Source of the DNA: Clostridiales bacterium
GTDB taxonomy: Bacteria > Bacillota > Clostridia > Christensenellales > CAG-138
DNA length: 64,000 nt
Direction of reading: 5' to 3'
Assembly (NCBI GenBank): GCA_004554165.1
Contig: SFNQ01000007.1
Location: 3,066-67,065 of the forward strand
This document shows positions 35,769 through 46,067 of this stretch, in pieces (position 1 is the first letter of the stretch; each line of letters opens with the position of its first letter). Under the pieces are notes generated by a model, which worked only from the letters and a program-made list of their open reading frames with translations, was not told where the DNA came from and made no database searches. Position numbers and translations under genes: made by a program.

Positions 35769-35829
35769 GGCCGGCGCTCATGCGCCGGCCTCAGAGTGTC
35801 GAAAAAGTGGCTGAACGCCACTTTTTCGA
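35769..35829 (+). terminator. tandem hairpins ending the spore protein genes
   Basis: First hairpin GGCCGGCGC-TCAT-GCGCCGGCC (35769-35790). Second hairpin is a perfect 13-bp stem (35799-35811 with 35817-35829) whose right arm contains CTTTTT. Confidence 0.75.
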
Positions 35830-35864
35830 GCTTTCACAGGTTTTGCCTCTCCCATTGTCTCCCG

Positions 35865-36030
35865 GGCGGCAAAACCCGCAAAGTACGAAAACCTCCGGGT
35901 TTTCATCCGTTCTGACGCACACCCCCCAGGGGGCCTTCTCTTGCCCCTGCGGGGCAATTCACCTTGTGTCGTCAGAGCCGGATGGAACATAAGGGGCTGC
36001 GGCCCATTATCAACCCCGGGGTTTTTCGAC
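35865..36030 (+). repeat. dispersed structured intergenic element, copy 1
   Basis: This block reads, in order, GGCGGCAAAAC, TTCTGACGCACA, CGGATGGAA, GGGGCTGCGGCCC and GTTTTTCGA. The same ordered blocks occur on the opposite strand at 51708-51826 with a shorter middle. Internal complementarity (CTGACGCACA with TGTGTCGTCAG) suggests a folded RNA or DNA. Confidence 0.55.
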
Positions 36031-36036
36031 AGGCTG

Positions 36037-36058
36037 GGGCCGGCGCTCATGCGCCGGC
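36037..36058. repeat. second copy of the GGCCGGCGC-TCAT-GCGCCGGCC hairpin
   Basis: Identical over 22 bases to the hairpin at 35769-35790. A related one (GAGCCGGCGC-GGAT-GCGCCGGCTC) lies at 51531-51554. Confidence 0.7.
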
Positions 36059-36281
36059 CTGCTGCATGCCGAAACAGGGGCCTGGCGGCGCCTGCTCCGC
36101 TCACTCCGGATTTTGCGGCGCCGGTTTCCGGTGGGCAGGGGCAGCCGGGAAGGGAAGCAGACGTCTTGCCGGCGTTTCAGCGGCGCGGCGGCTCCGAGTC
36201 TGCAAGCCTGCGGACGGAATTGCCGCCCACAAAGGGCGCGGTGGAAACCACGAAGCCGGATCCCGTCCGGCGCAAAGGGTC

Positions 36282-37322
36282 TCAAAAGCCCTTTTCCACC
36301 GTGAAATCCAGCGATTCGCCCGTTTTCCTGTTCACATGATAACAATCCCGGTAGGGCGAGTAGGTAACGATTTCGATGCTGCGCGACAGGGGGTCAAAGC
36401 GCAGAAGGCGAAGAAAACCGTAGGAGGCGCTGCCCTTCAGGTTAAACATCATTGCGCAGACCCTGCGCTCCGCCGTACCGTCGCCATCGTCATCATAGGA
36501 CTCGTAGCGCGTGGAGACGCCGCTGCTGTGGCCGCAAAGCACCAGGCGAACATTGGGGTTGGCGGCGACGATGCGCTCCTGGTTTTCCCGGCTTTTCTTG
36601 AAGGTTTCGCCCTTGCCGTCCATATACCGGTGAAACAGCACAATGCCCACGCGATCCCGGTGCGCTTGCAGAACCGCGTCGATCCAGTCGAAAGCGCCCT
36701 CAAACTGCCGCGTTGCGTCAAAGCCTACGCCAAGGACGATAAAGTCCGTGCCGCCGGCAGAGAACAGGTCGTAGAACACCGCGCCGTCTCCAAACTTCCG
36801 CTCCGGTGGAAAATCGTTCAGAAAGTCGCAGTGCGTGTAACCCTCATAGTTTTGCGCGCGCACGCCGATGTCATGGTTGCCTGCCACGGGATAGAAGGGG
36901 ATTTTCCCGCGGAATTTTTGCAGAGCCAGATCAAAATTGTCCCACTCCCAGCTCTTAAAACCATTGTCCACAATATCGCCGGTATGGAACACGCCGATGA
37001 TGTTCTCGGTCTCAATTTTTGCGCTAATCCAGTCGCCCATGCTGTCCAGCGCATCCGGCACATGGTAGCTCAGGGCCTGCGTGTCCGTCATCCAGACAAA
37101 GGAAAAGGGCGTTGGCTGGGGCGAAGGGGAGGGCGAAGGGGAGGACGAAGGGCCGGGGGCGGGGCTTACCTGCACGGGGGCAGGGCTTTCCTGAACGGAA
37201 TCGGCCGGAGCCGAAGGCGCGGGAGCCGCCGCCGGAGCGCTCTTGGCGCAGGCGCAGCAGAGCAGGCACAGCGCCAGTAAGGCCATAACGATTGGGGAGA
37301 GGGTGGGTCGGCGATGCTGCAA
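36282..37322 (-). CDS. calcineurin-like phosphoesterase lipoprotein
   Basis: The 346-residue product has a lipoprotein signal (ALCLLCCACAKS) and an extracellular Pro/Ser/Ala linker rich in SPSPSPSPQP (to about residue 72). The metallophosphoesterase domain follows, with motifs FVWMTDTQ, GVFHTGDIVDNG, PVAGNHDIG, FHRYMDG and LCGHSSG. The order D..., GD, GNHD, H, GH matches dinuclear-metal phosphoesterases. It acts outside the cell, attached to the membrane, on an unknown phosphoester. A hairpin (AAAGGG...CCCTTT) overlaps the stop. Confidence 0.88.
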   Translation of the reverse strand: MQHRRPTLSPIVMALLALCLLCCACAKSAPAAAPAPSAPADSVQESPAPVQVSPAPGPSSSPSPSPSPQPTPFSFVWMTDTQALSYHVPDALDSMGDWISAKIETENIIGVFHTGDIVDNGFKSWEWDNFDLALQKFRGKIPFYPVAGNHDIGVRAQNYEGYTHCDFLNDFPPERKFGDGAVFYDLFSAGGTDFIVLGVGFDATRQFEGAFDWIDAVLQAHRDRVGIVLFHRYMDGKGETFKKSRENQERIVAANPNVRLVLCGHSSGVSTRYESYDDDGDGTAERRVCAMMFNLKGSASYGFLRLLRFDPLSRSIEIVTYSPYRDCYHVNRKTGESLDFTVEKGF

Positions 37323-37529
37323 GCAGATTTCCTCCGAGTCTGTTTTATTTTATAAGAGTAACATGAAACCGGTTGAAATGCAAACCCGCCCCGGCCCCAA
37401 AGGCACCGAGCATCCAATGGAGGTGCCGGCTTGGCGCGGAGGCACATCCGGCCCGCCAATGCTCTGCCGGGCCAGAGGAACCATCCAAAAGGAAGGGCCT
37501 TTTGACCGCTGGCGAAAAGCGTACTTTTC

Positions 37530-37558
37530 TTGCATTTCTTTCCCGCATACGGTATCAT
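37530..37558 (+). promoter_or_regulatory. promoter of lepA-hemW
   Basis: TTGCAT (37530-37535) and TATCAT (37553-37558) separated by 17 bases, 50 bases before lepA. Confidence 0.75.
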
Positions 37559-37608
37559 TGTTTGCAGCTGGCTTTGGCCGGCCGAATTGTTGTGGGAGGA
37601 ATGACCCT

Positions 37609-39410
<1,802 letters not shown>

Positions 39411-39411
<1 letters not shown>

Positions 39412-40565
39412 TGAAGTCCGCCGGGCTGTACCTGCACATTCCATACTGCGTCAAAAAGTGCTCCTATTGCGACTTTGTCTCCTTTCCGTCCGCAGAGGGC
39501 GTTCCGGCCGACTACTGCGCGGCGCTCCTGACGGAGATCGCGCTGACCGCCGAAGCCCTGCCGGAGCGGGAGTATGCAACGCTGTTTTTCGGCGGCGGCA
39601 CGCCCTCCCTTCTGAGCGGGGCGCAGATGACGGAGCTTCTCCGGGCACTTCGGCTGCATTTTCGCATCCGGCCGGACGCGGAGATTACGGTGGAGTGCAA
39701 CCCGGGTACGGTCACGGAGGAAAAGCTGGCTGCCTACCGCGCCGCCGGGGTCAACCGCATATCCGTGGGGCTCCAGTCCTCGGACGACGGTCTGCTCCGC
39801 GCCCTGGGCCGCATCCATGATTTCGCCGCTTTTGAGGATACGGTTCGCCTGCTCAGACAAACGGGGTTCCAAAACTTCAATGTGGACGTAATGCACGGTC
39901 TGCCCGGGCAGACCGGGGCGCAGTATCTCGATGCGCTCCGCCGCGCCATGGACAGCGGCGCAACGCACATCTCGGCCTATGGACTGATCCTTGAGGAGGG
40001 TACGCCGCTGTATCGCACGGTGCGCGCGGGCCGCGCCCTTCTGCCGGAGGAGGACGAGACTGCGGATATGCAGGACGCGGGAATCGACCTGCTGGAACAA
40101 AACGGCTTTGCCCGATACGAGATTTCCAACTTCGCCAGAGCGGGCTTCTGCTGCCGCCACAATCTCAACTACTGGGCCAACGGCGAATATGTGGGCCTGG
40201 GCCTTGCGGCCCACTCGGCCATGCGTCAGGACGGCTGGACCCGCTGGTCGAACACGGAGCAGCCCAGGACCTATCTCGCCCGGCTTCAGGCGCAGCGCAG
40301 GCCTCTGGCGGAAACCATGCGCCTGCCGCCCATTGAGGAGATGTTTGAAACCGTGATGCTGGGGCTTCGGACGGTGCGGGGCGTATCTCTCGCGGGATTT
40401 CAGGCGCGCTTTGGCGCGGCGCTGCCCGATGTCTACGGGGAGGCCGTCGGGGAACTCAGGGACAGGGGCTGGCTCGACGAAAGCGCCCTCGTCGCAGGCT
40501 TTCTCGCCCTGAACCGCCGCGGGCTCGACCTGCAAAACGCGGCCCTGCAATACTTCCTTTCCTGA
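39411..40565 (+). CDS. hemW: HemW-like radical SAM heme chaperone
   Basis: This 384-residue protein begins GLYLHIPYCVKKCSYCDF, with the CX3CX2C radical-SAM motif. FFGGGTPSLL, ECNPGT and the HemW C-terminal domain (HNLNYWANGEYVGLGLAAHS) follow. Proteins of this kind were annotated as oxygen-independent coproporphyrinogen oxidase but most are heme chaperones. The lepA-hemW-hrcA order is common in Bacillota. It is coupled to lepA by a TGATG overlap. Confidence 0.93.
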
Positions 40566-40602
40566 ATTCACGGGATTGTCACATTTTTGTAATAGCGCTC
40601 GC

Positions 40603-40630
40603 TTGACTTTATGGCCCGCGAGTGTTATTT
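40603..40630 (+). promoter_or_regulatory. promoter of the heat-shock operon
   Basis: TTGACT (40603-40608), a 16-base spacer and TTATTT (40625-40630), directly upstream of the CIRCE element. Confidence 0.7.
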
Positions 40631-40642
40631 TTTTCTTAGTGA

Positions 40643-40669
40643 TTAGCACTCGACGAAACGGAGTGCTAA
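40643..40669. promoter_or_regulatory. CIRCE operator
   Basis: TTAGCACTC (40643-40651), a 9-base spacer and GAGTGCTAA (40661-40669): an exact match to the CIRCE operator bound by the HrcA repressor. It lies in the leader of the hrcA operon. Confidence 0.97.
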
Positions 40670-40695
40670 CAACATTCGGAAAGGTGGTGAAGAGC

Positions 40696-41733
40696 GTGGA
40701 GCTGGACGCAAGAAAGCTGCGGATTTTGCAGGCGATCATTGACGAGTATATCCTCTCGGCCGCGCCGGTGGGTTCGCGTTCGATCAGCCGTACCGCGGGC
40801 TTCAACCTTTCCAGCGCGACGATCCGCAACGAGATGGCGGATCTTGAGGAGATGGGCTTTCTTGAGCAGCCGCATACCTCCGCGGGCCGCATTCCGTCGG
40901 ATAAGGCTTACCGCCTGTATGTGGACAGCATCATGAACCGTGCGCAGCTCAGCGAGGATGAGCTCCGCTATCTTCGCGCACACTGCGCCCAAAAGGTCGA
41001 TGAGGTGGATGCGGCGCTCAAGCAGACCGCGCAGGCGCTGTCCAACATTACGCAGTATACGGCCATGGTGCTGCCGCCGGAGCTGGACAACGACCGCCTC
41101 CGGCATATCCAGCTCGTGCCGCTGATGGAGGGGAAGGCGCTGGTGGTGGTCGTAACGGATACGGGCTTTGCCCGCGATGCGGTCATCCGTGTGGCGGATC
41201 GCATGACGACCACGGAGCTGGAGCAGATTTCGCGCCTTCTGACGGACCGGCTGCGGGGCTGCCGGATGGATCTGGTGAGCGAGCGCATCGCGGAGGAGCT
41301 CAACGAGGAGCTCTCCGGCAAGCGGAGCTTTTTGAACAACCTTGTGGATGCCATAGCCCGAAAGATCGCGCCCAGTCCCCACGACGTTGAGCTGTCCGGC
41401 ACGGGGAATATGCTGCACTATCCCGAGTACAGCGACCTGAACAAGGCGAGAAATTTCCTCGCGGCGGTGGAAGGACGGGAGGCGCTCTACGGTATGCTGA
41501 AAAAGGCCAGCACGGTGGAGTTCACCTTTACCATTGGCGCGGAGAACGAGCATGAGCCGCTGCGCGATTGCAGCATTGTGACCGCAACCTACCGCATGGG
41601 AGACACGCCGGTGGGATCTCTGGGGATCATTGGCCCCACGCGCATGAACTACAGCAAGGTGATCTCTGTGCTGGAGTACATGCGCAGGAGCCTCAGCCAG
41701 GTTTTGACCAACTATATTGAGGAGGACAAATAG
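40696..41733 (+). CDS. hrcA: heat-inducible transcription repressor HrcA
   Basis: This 345-residue repressor has an N-terminal winged helix (LDARKLRILQAIIDEYILSAAPVGSRSIS, SSATIRNEMADLEEMGFLEQPHTSAGRIPS). The GAF-like and dimerisation parts follow. The start is taken as GTG 40696 (family proteins begin ELD.RK), 8 bases after AAAGGTGG. The open frame extends upstream through the CIRCE element to 40576, which cannot be coding. It represses its own operon via CIRCE, with GroEL normally acting as co-regulator. Confidence 0.95.
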   Translation: MELDARKLRILQAIIDEYILSAAPVGSRSISRTAGFNLSSATIRNEMADLEEMGFLEQPHTSAGRIPSDKAYRLYVDSIMNRAQLSEDELRYLRAHCAQKVDEVDAALKQTAQALSNITQYTAMVLPPELDNDRLRHIQLVPLMEGKALVVVVTDTGFARDAVIRVADRMTTTELEQISRLLTDRLRGCRMDLVSERIAEELNEELSGKRSFLNNLVDAIARKIAPSPHDVELSGTGNMLHYPEYSDLNKARNFLAAVEGREALYGMLKKASTVEFTFTIGAENEHEPLRDCSIVTATYRMGDTPVGSLGIIGPTRMNYSKVISVLEYMRRSLSQVLTNYIEEDK

Positions 41734-41735
41734 TC

Positions 41736-42365
41736 TTGTCGAAGAATAAAAAGGAGAAGCAGCCCGCTGTGGAAACCGCCGAAGCGGTGGAGGCGGGCAT
41801 GGCGGCGGAGGAGGCCGCGGCGGCAGACACGCAGGCGGAAGGCGCCTCAGACGGGCAGGCGGAAGCTGCCTCGCAGCCGGAGCCGGAGAGCTACACGCTC
41901 ACGGCGGAGGAATTCAAAACCGTGCAGGAGCACATTCAGACCCTGCAAAAGCAGAAGGATGAAACCGTGGCCCTGCTGCAGCGCAACCAGGCGGATTTTG
42001 ACAACTTCCGCAGGCGCAACGCCTCCGTGCGCGCCGACAGTCTGGAGGAGGGCAAGCGCGAGTGCATCAAGGCGCTGCTGCCGGCGCTGGACAACTTTGA
42101 CCGCGCGCTTCAGGCCGAGGGTGCGGGCGACGAGAGCTGGCGCGAGGGCGTCCGCCTTGTACACAGGCAGCTCATGGACAGTCTCCAAAAGCTGGGGCTT
42201 TCCGAGATCGAGGCGGAGGGCAAGTTCGACCCCAACGTTCACGAGGCCGTCATGCAGGAAAAGGCCGAGGGACGGGAGAGCGGCGATATTCTCGCGGTGC
42301 TCCAGAAGGGCTACCGCGTCGGCGAAAAGATCGTGCGTCATAGCATGGTCAAGGTTGCAGAATAA
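41736..42365 (+). CDS. grpE: nucleotide exchange factor GrpE
   Basis: A 209-residue co-chaperone with a long acidic/alanine-rich N-terminus (to about residue 50), a coiled-coil (QEHIQTLQKQKDETVALLQRNQADFDNFRRR) and the beta domain (FDPNVHEAVM, GYRVGEKIVRHSMVKVAE). It releases ADP from DnaK. The start is TTG 41736, two bases after the hrcA stop, with GAGGAGG upstream. Confidence 0.95.
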   Translation: MSKNKKEKQPAVETAEAVEAGMAAEEAAAADTQAEGASDGQAEAASQPEPESYTLTAEEFKTVQEHIQTLQKQKDETVALLQRNQADFDNFRRRNASVRADSLEEGKRECIKALLPALDNFDRALQAEGAGDESWREGVRLVHRQLMDSLQKLGLSEIEAEGKFDPNVHEAVMQEKAEGRESGDILAVLQKGYRVGEKIVRHSMVKVAE

Positions 42366-42404
42366 TAAAAGAAAGATTGAAGGATAAAACAGGAGGATAC
42401 ATTT

Positions 42405-44252
42405 ATGGGCAAAATCATCGGTATTGACTTGGGCACCACCAATTCCTGCGTAGCCATTCTGGAGGGCGGCCAGCCGGTCGTCATCCCCAACTCCGAAGGC
42501 GCGCGCACCACGCCCTCCGTCGTCGCGTTCAAGGACGGCGAGCGCATGGTCGGCACCATCGCCAAGCGGCAGGCGATCACCAATCCCGAGCGCACGGTCT
42601 CCTCGATCAAGCGCGATATGGGATCCGACCGCAAGGTGCATATTGAAGGCAAGGACTATACGCCGCAGGAGATTTCCGCAATGATCCTGCAAAAGCTCAA
42701 GCAGGAGGCGGAGAGCTATCTTGGCGAGACGGTTTCGCAGGCGGTCATCACGGTCCCGGCGTACTTCACCGACAGCCAGCGTCAGGCCACGAAGGACGCG
42801 GGCCGCATTGCGGGCCTTGAGGTGCTGCGCATCATCAACGAGCCTACGGCGGCGGCGCTTGCCTATGGCATGGATAAGGAGAACAACCAGAAGATCCTGG
42901 TGTATGACCTGGGCGGCGGCACCTTCGACGTGTCCATCCTCGAGATTGGCGACGGCGTGTTTGAGGTTCTTGCCACTGCGGGCAACAACCGGCTGGGCGG
43001 CGACGACTTTGACCAGCGCCTGATGGATTACATCGCGGACGATTTCAAAAAGAGCAGCGGCATCGACCTGCGCAACGACAAAATGGCCATGCAGCGGCTG
43101 AAGGAAGCCGCAGAGAAGGCGAAGATCGACCTGTCCGGCGTGGCGCAGACCAACGTTAACCTGCCCTTCATCACCATGGACGCTTCCGGCCCGAAGCACC
43201 TGGATATCACGATTTCCCGGGCGAAGTTCAACGAGCTGATCGGCGATCTGATCGACAAGACCCGCGTCTGCGTGGAAAAGGCCATGAGCGACGCCGGACT
43301 TTCCACCGCGCAGATCGACAAGGTCATCCTCGTTGGCGGCTCGTCCCGCATTCCCGAGGTGCAGGAGATGGTCAAGCGCATCACCGGCAAGGAGCCCTTC
43401 AAGGGCATTAACCCCGATGAATGCGTCGCCATCGGCGCGGCCATTCAGGGCGGCGTGCTGGGCGGCGAGGTCAAGGACATCCTGCTTCTGGACGTCACGC
43501 CCCTGTCCCTCGGCATTGAGACGGTGGGCGGCGTGTTCACCCGCCTCATCGACCGCAATACCACCATCCCGACCAAGAAGAGCCAGATTTTCTCCACTGC
43601 GGCAGACGGGCAGACCAGCGTTGAAGTGCATGTGCTGCAGGGCGAGCGCGAGATGGCGCAGTACAACAAGACGCTGGGCCGCTTCCAGCTTGCGGGCATC
43701 GCGCCCGCGCCCCGCGGCGTGCCGCAGATCGAGGTCTCCTTCGATATCGACGCCAACGGCATCGTACACGTTTCCGCCAAGGACCTGGGAACCGGCAACG
43801 AGCAGCAGGTGACGATCACCGCTTCCAGCAATCTCTCCGAGGAGGAGATCAAGCGCGCTGTGGACGAGGCGGAAAAATTCGCCGGCGAGGACAAGAAGCG
43901 CAAGGAAGAGGTGGAAATTCGCAACCAGGCGGATCAGCTGGTCTACTCCACGGAAAAGAGCATGAAGGAACTGGGCGACAAGCTGGACCCGCAGGACAAG
44001 GAATTCATTGAGAACGGCCTTGCGGACCTCAAAAAGACGCTTGAGGGCGGCGATGTCGAGATGATTAAGACCGCTACGGAGCGGCTCACCGAGGTGAGCT
44101 ACAAGGCCTTCGGCAAGGTCTACCAGCAGCAGGCCCAGCAGCAGCAGGCCCAGCAGGCGGGCGGCGCGGACCCGGGCCAGCAGAGCTACGAGCAGCCGCC
44201 GCAGGACGACGTTGTGGACGCGGACTACGAGGTTGTTGACGACGACAAGTAA
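42405..44252 (+). CDS. dnaK: chaperone DnaK (Hsp70)
   Basis: The 615-residue Hsp70 begins IIGIDLGTTNSCVAI and shows YDLGGGTFDVSILEIGDGVFEV and VGGSSRIPEVQ in the ATPase domain. The substrate-binding domain follows, then a Q/A-rich lid tail ending in DDVVDADYEVVDDDK. It folds proteins with DnaJ and GrpE. The ribosome site is AGGAGG. Confidence 0.98.
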   Translation: MGKIIGIDLGTTNSCVAILEGGQPVVIPNSEGARTTPSVVAFKDGERMVGTIAKRQAITNPERTVSSIKRDMGSDRKVHIEGKDYTPQEISAMILQKLKQEAESYLGETVSQAVITVPAYFTDSQRQATKDAGRIAGLEVLRIINEPTAAALAYGMDKENNQKILVYDLGGGTFDVSILEIGDGVFEVLATAGNNRLGGDDFDQRLMDYIADDFKKSSGIDLRNDKMAMQRLKEAAEKAKIDLSGVAQTNVNLPFITMDASGPKHLDITISRAKFNELIGDLIDKTRVCVEKAMSDAGLSTAQIDKVILVGGSSRIPEVQEMVKRITGKEPFKGINPDECVAIGAAIQGGVLGGEVKDILLLDVTPLSLGIETVGGVFTRLIDRNTTIPTKKSQIFSTAADGQTSVEVHVLQGEREMAQYNKTLGRFQLAGIAPAPRGVPQIEVSFDIDANGIVHVSAKDLGTGNEQQVTITASSNLSEEEIKRAVDEAEKFAGEDKKRKEEVEIRNQADQLVYSTEKSMKELGDKLDPQDKEFIENGLADLKKTLEGGDVEMIKTATERLTEVSYKAFGKVYQQQAQQQQAQQAGGADPGQQSYEQPPQDDVVDADYEVVDDDK

Positions 44253-44292
44253 ACCCTGACGAAACAGGGAACACAGAGAAAACCAAGCCGGA

Positions 44293-44313
44293 GGCGCACA
44301 GGGCCTGTGCGCC
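44293..44313 (+). promoter_or_regulatory. perfect palindromic hairpin between dnaK and dnaJ
   Basis: GGCGCACAGG and CCTGTGCGCC separated by one base, so the loop opens a few pairs. There is no T tract. It probably attenuates or processes the transcript to keep DnaJ below DnaK. Confidence 0.5.
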
Positions 44314-44337
44314 TTCTGCCTGAAGGGGTGAGGGGTT

Positions 44338-45462
44338 TTGGCAGACAAGCGAGATTATTATGAGGTGCTCGGCGTACAGAAAAACGCCACGGAGGCCGAG
44401 ATCAAAAGCGCGTTCCGAAAGCAGGCCAAGTCCTGCCACCCGGACCTGCATCCGGGCGACAAGGAAGCGGAGGCGCGCTTTAAGGAGCTCAACGAGGCGG
44501 CCGAGGTGCTCTGCGATCCGGACAAACGCGCCAAGTACGACCAGTTTGGCCATGCGGCGTTCGACCCGTCCATGGGCGGGCAGAATCCCTTTGAGGGCGG
44601 CTTCGGCTTCGGCGGCTTTTCGGATATCTTTGACCAGATGTTCGGCGGCGGCTTTGGCGGGGCCGCGCGCTCGCACAATGGGCCGGTCCCGGGCAACGAT
44701 CTGCGATATAACCTGACGCTGACCTTTGAGGAGGCGGCTTTCGGCGTTAAAAGGGAAATTCTGATTCCGCGGGAGGAGTCGTGTCCGGCCTGCGGCGGCA
44801 GCGGCGCAAAGCCCGGCACCGAACCGGCGCGCTGCACCACCTGCGGCGGCACGGGCACTGTGCGCACACAGCAGAATACCATCCTTGGCTCCTTTACCTC
44901 GACGCGGCCGTGCAGCGCCTGCAACGGTACGGGCAAGATCATCAAGGAGCCCTGCCAGGACTGCCGCGGCGCCGGGAGAATCCGAAAGAACACGCGCATC
45001 GTTGTCAACGTGCCGGCGGGCATCGACAACGGGCAGACCATCAGCATGCGCGGCGAGGGGGAGGCAGGCAGGCGCGGCGGTCCGCGGGGCGACCTGTTTG
45101 TGACGATCACCGTCCGGCCGCACAAGCTCTTCCGCAGAAAGGGCTACGATCTGTACCTCGACATGCCCGTGAGCTATACAACGGCCGCGCTGGGCGGGGA
45201 GATCGTTGTGCCGACGCTGAACGGCAGCGTCAAGTACACGGTGCCGGCTGGCACCCAGTCCGGCGCCACCTTCCGGCTGCGCGAGCAGGGCGTGCAGCGT
45301 CTGCAAAGCCAGGGAAAGGGCGATCTGTTTGTGACGGTGACGGTGGAAGTGCCCAAAAAGCTCACCGACGAGCAGCGGGAGCTGCTGGAAAAGCTGGCGG
45401 CGAGCTTTGGCGATGGGCAGACGAAGCACGCGAAGAAGAGCATCTTCAACAAGAAAAAGTAA
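44338..45462 (+). CDS. dnaJ: chaperone DnaJ (Hsp40)
   Basis: This 374-residue protein has the J domain (RDYYEVLGVQKNATEAEIKSAFRK...CHPDLHPGDKEAE), in which the HPD motif is present. A Gly/Phe-rich stretch (about 75-110) and four CXXCXGXG-type zinc repeats (CPACGGSG, CTTCGGTG, CSACNGTG, CQDCRGAG) follow, then the C-terminal substrate domain. It is the last gene of the heat-shock operon. The start is TTG 44338 after GGGGTGAGGGG. Confidence 0.96.
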   Translation: MADKRDYYEVLGVQKNATEAEIKSAFRKQAKSCHPDLHPGDKEAEARFKELNEAAEVLCDPDKRAKYDQFGHAAFDPSMGGQNPFEGGFGFGGFSDIFDQMFGGGFGGAARSHNGPVPGNDLRYNLTLTFEEAAFGVKREILIPREESCPACGGSGAKPGTEPARCTTCGGTGTVRTQQNTILGSFTSTRPCSACNGTGKIIKEPCQDCRGAGRIRKNTRIVVNVPAGIDNGQTISMRGEGEAGRRGGPRGDLFVTITVRPHKLFRRKGYDLYLDMPVSYTTAALGGEIVVPTLNGSVKYTVPAGTQSGATFRLREQGVQRLQSQGKGDLFVTVTVEVPKKLTDEQRELLEKLAASFGDGQTKHAKKSIFNKKK

Positions 45463-45490
45463 GACCGGGAAGTTCCGGGCGGACAGAAAG

Positions 45491-45513
45491 GCGGGGGTTG
45501 CAGCCCCCGCTTT
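45491..45513 (+). terminator. terminator of the heat-shock operon
   Basis: GCGGGGGTTGCAGCCCCCGC followed by TTTA, 28 bases past the dnaJ stop. Confidence 0.8.
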
Positions 45514-46008
45514 ACGCGTTAAAGGAATTGCCTGGTTTTTCTGGGGCGGCAGTCTTTTGCTGAAAAAGTCTGCTGCCTAATTTGTGTGAGAAAACCAGTT
45601 TTCCAACGGAACGCAGAGAATGGCGGAAGGAGCAAACGAAGACTTCGTTTTGTTTTAACGGGCGTGATGAGCTTTGCCCTTTGGCTCTTTGGGCATACCG
45701 CCCGAGAATATCAGAGGGGGTCTTAAGGAATCCGTGGGCTGGAAAAGAGGGGGAAAGCCATTTTGGAAGGGAAGGCGGAGGGCATTTGCGCTCCGCCTGT
45801 CCAGAAACGCCCTGGATTCTTGGTGGCCACGGCGGCCGGAGGCTTTGCCCGGGGCCAGCGGCAGGTACGCCAGATCCGTAAGGCGCTGCCTGCGGAGCAA
45901 GGCTTTCTCTGCTAAGGGCGGATGACCATGCCGCGGGCGCAAGCTGTCTGGCCGCCTCTCAAAAGCGCGAACAGGTAAGTGGTAGAATCCATGCTGCCAG
46001 CAGACAGA

Positions 46009-46036
46009 AGCGGAGCGCAAATGCGCTCCGCTTTTT
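46009..46036 (-). terminator. terminator of cheW-mcp, possibly bidirectional
   Basis: A perfect 11-bp inverted repeat AGCGGAGCGCA / TGCGCTCCGCT with a short loop, 32 bases past the chemoreceptor stop. The plus-strand side has five T; the minus-strand side is CTTCTGTCTG. Confidence 0.65.
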
Positions 46037-46067
46037 GGACTTATGCTTTTTTTCGCAGCACCGATGC

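Larger units (their letters stand above)
35750..36281. other. non-coding stretch with repeated hairpins and a dispersed element
   Basis: About 530 bases with no credible gene. It holds a double terminator, a second copy of a 22-base hairpin at 36037-36058, and one copy (about 35865-36030) of an element that recurs inverted near 51708-51826. Confidence 0.65.
45463..46067. other. intergenic stretch with several hairpins, no gene seen
   Basis: About 600 bases between the convergent ends of dnaJ and the chemoreceptor gene. It contains the dnaJ terminator (45491-45513), a second hairpin at about 45545-45577, a third (AAACGAAG/CTTCGTTT, 45634-45650, followed by TGTTTT) and a bidirectional one at 46009-46036. 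Open frames in between do not look like proteins. Confidence 0.6.

Noticed and set aside
40576..40695. upstream ATG extension of hrcA
   Set aside because: It would begin before the promoter -10 and include the CIRCE operator. The GTG at 40696 gives the normal HrcA N-terminus.
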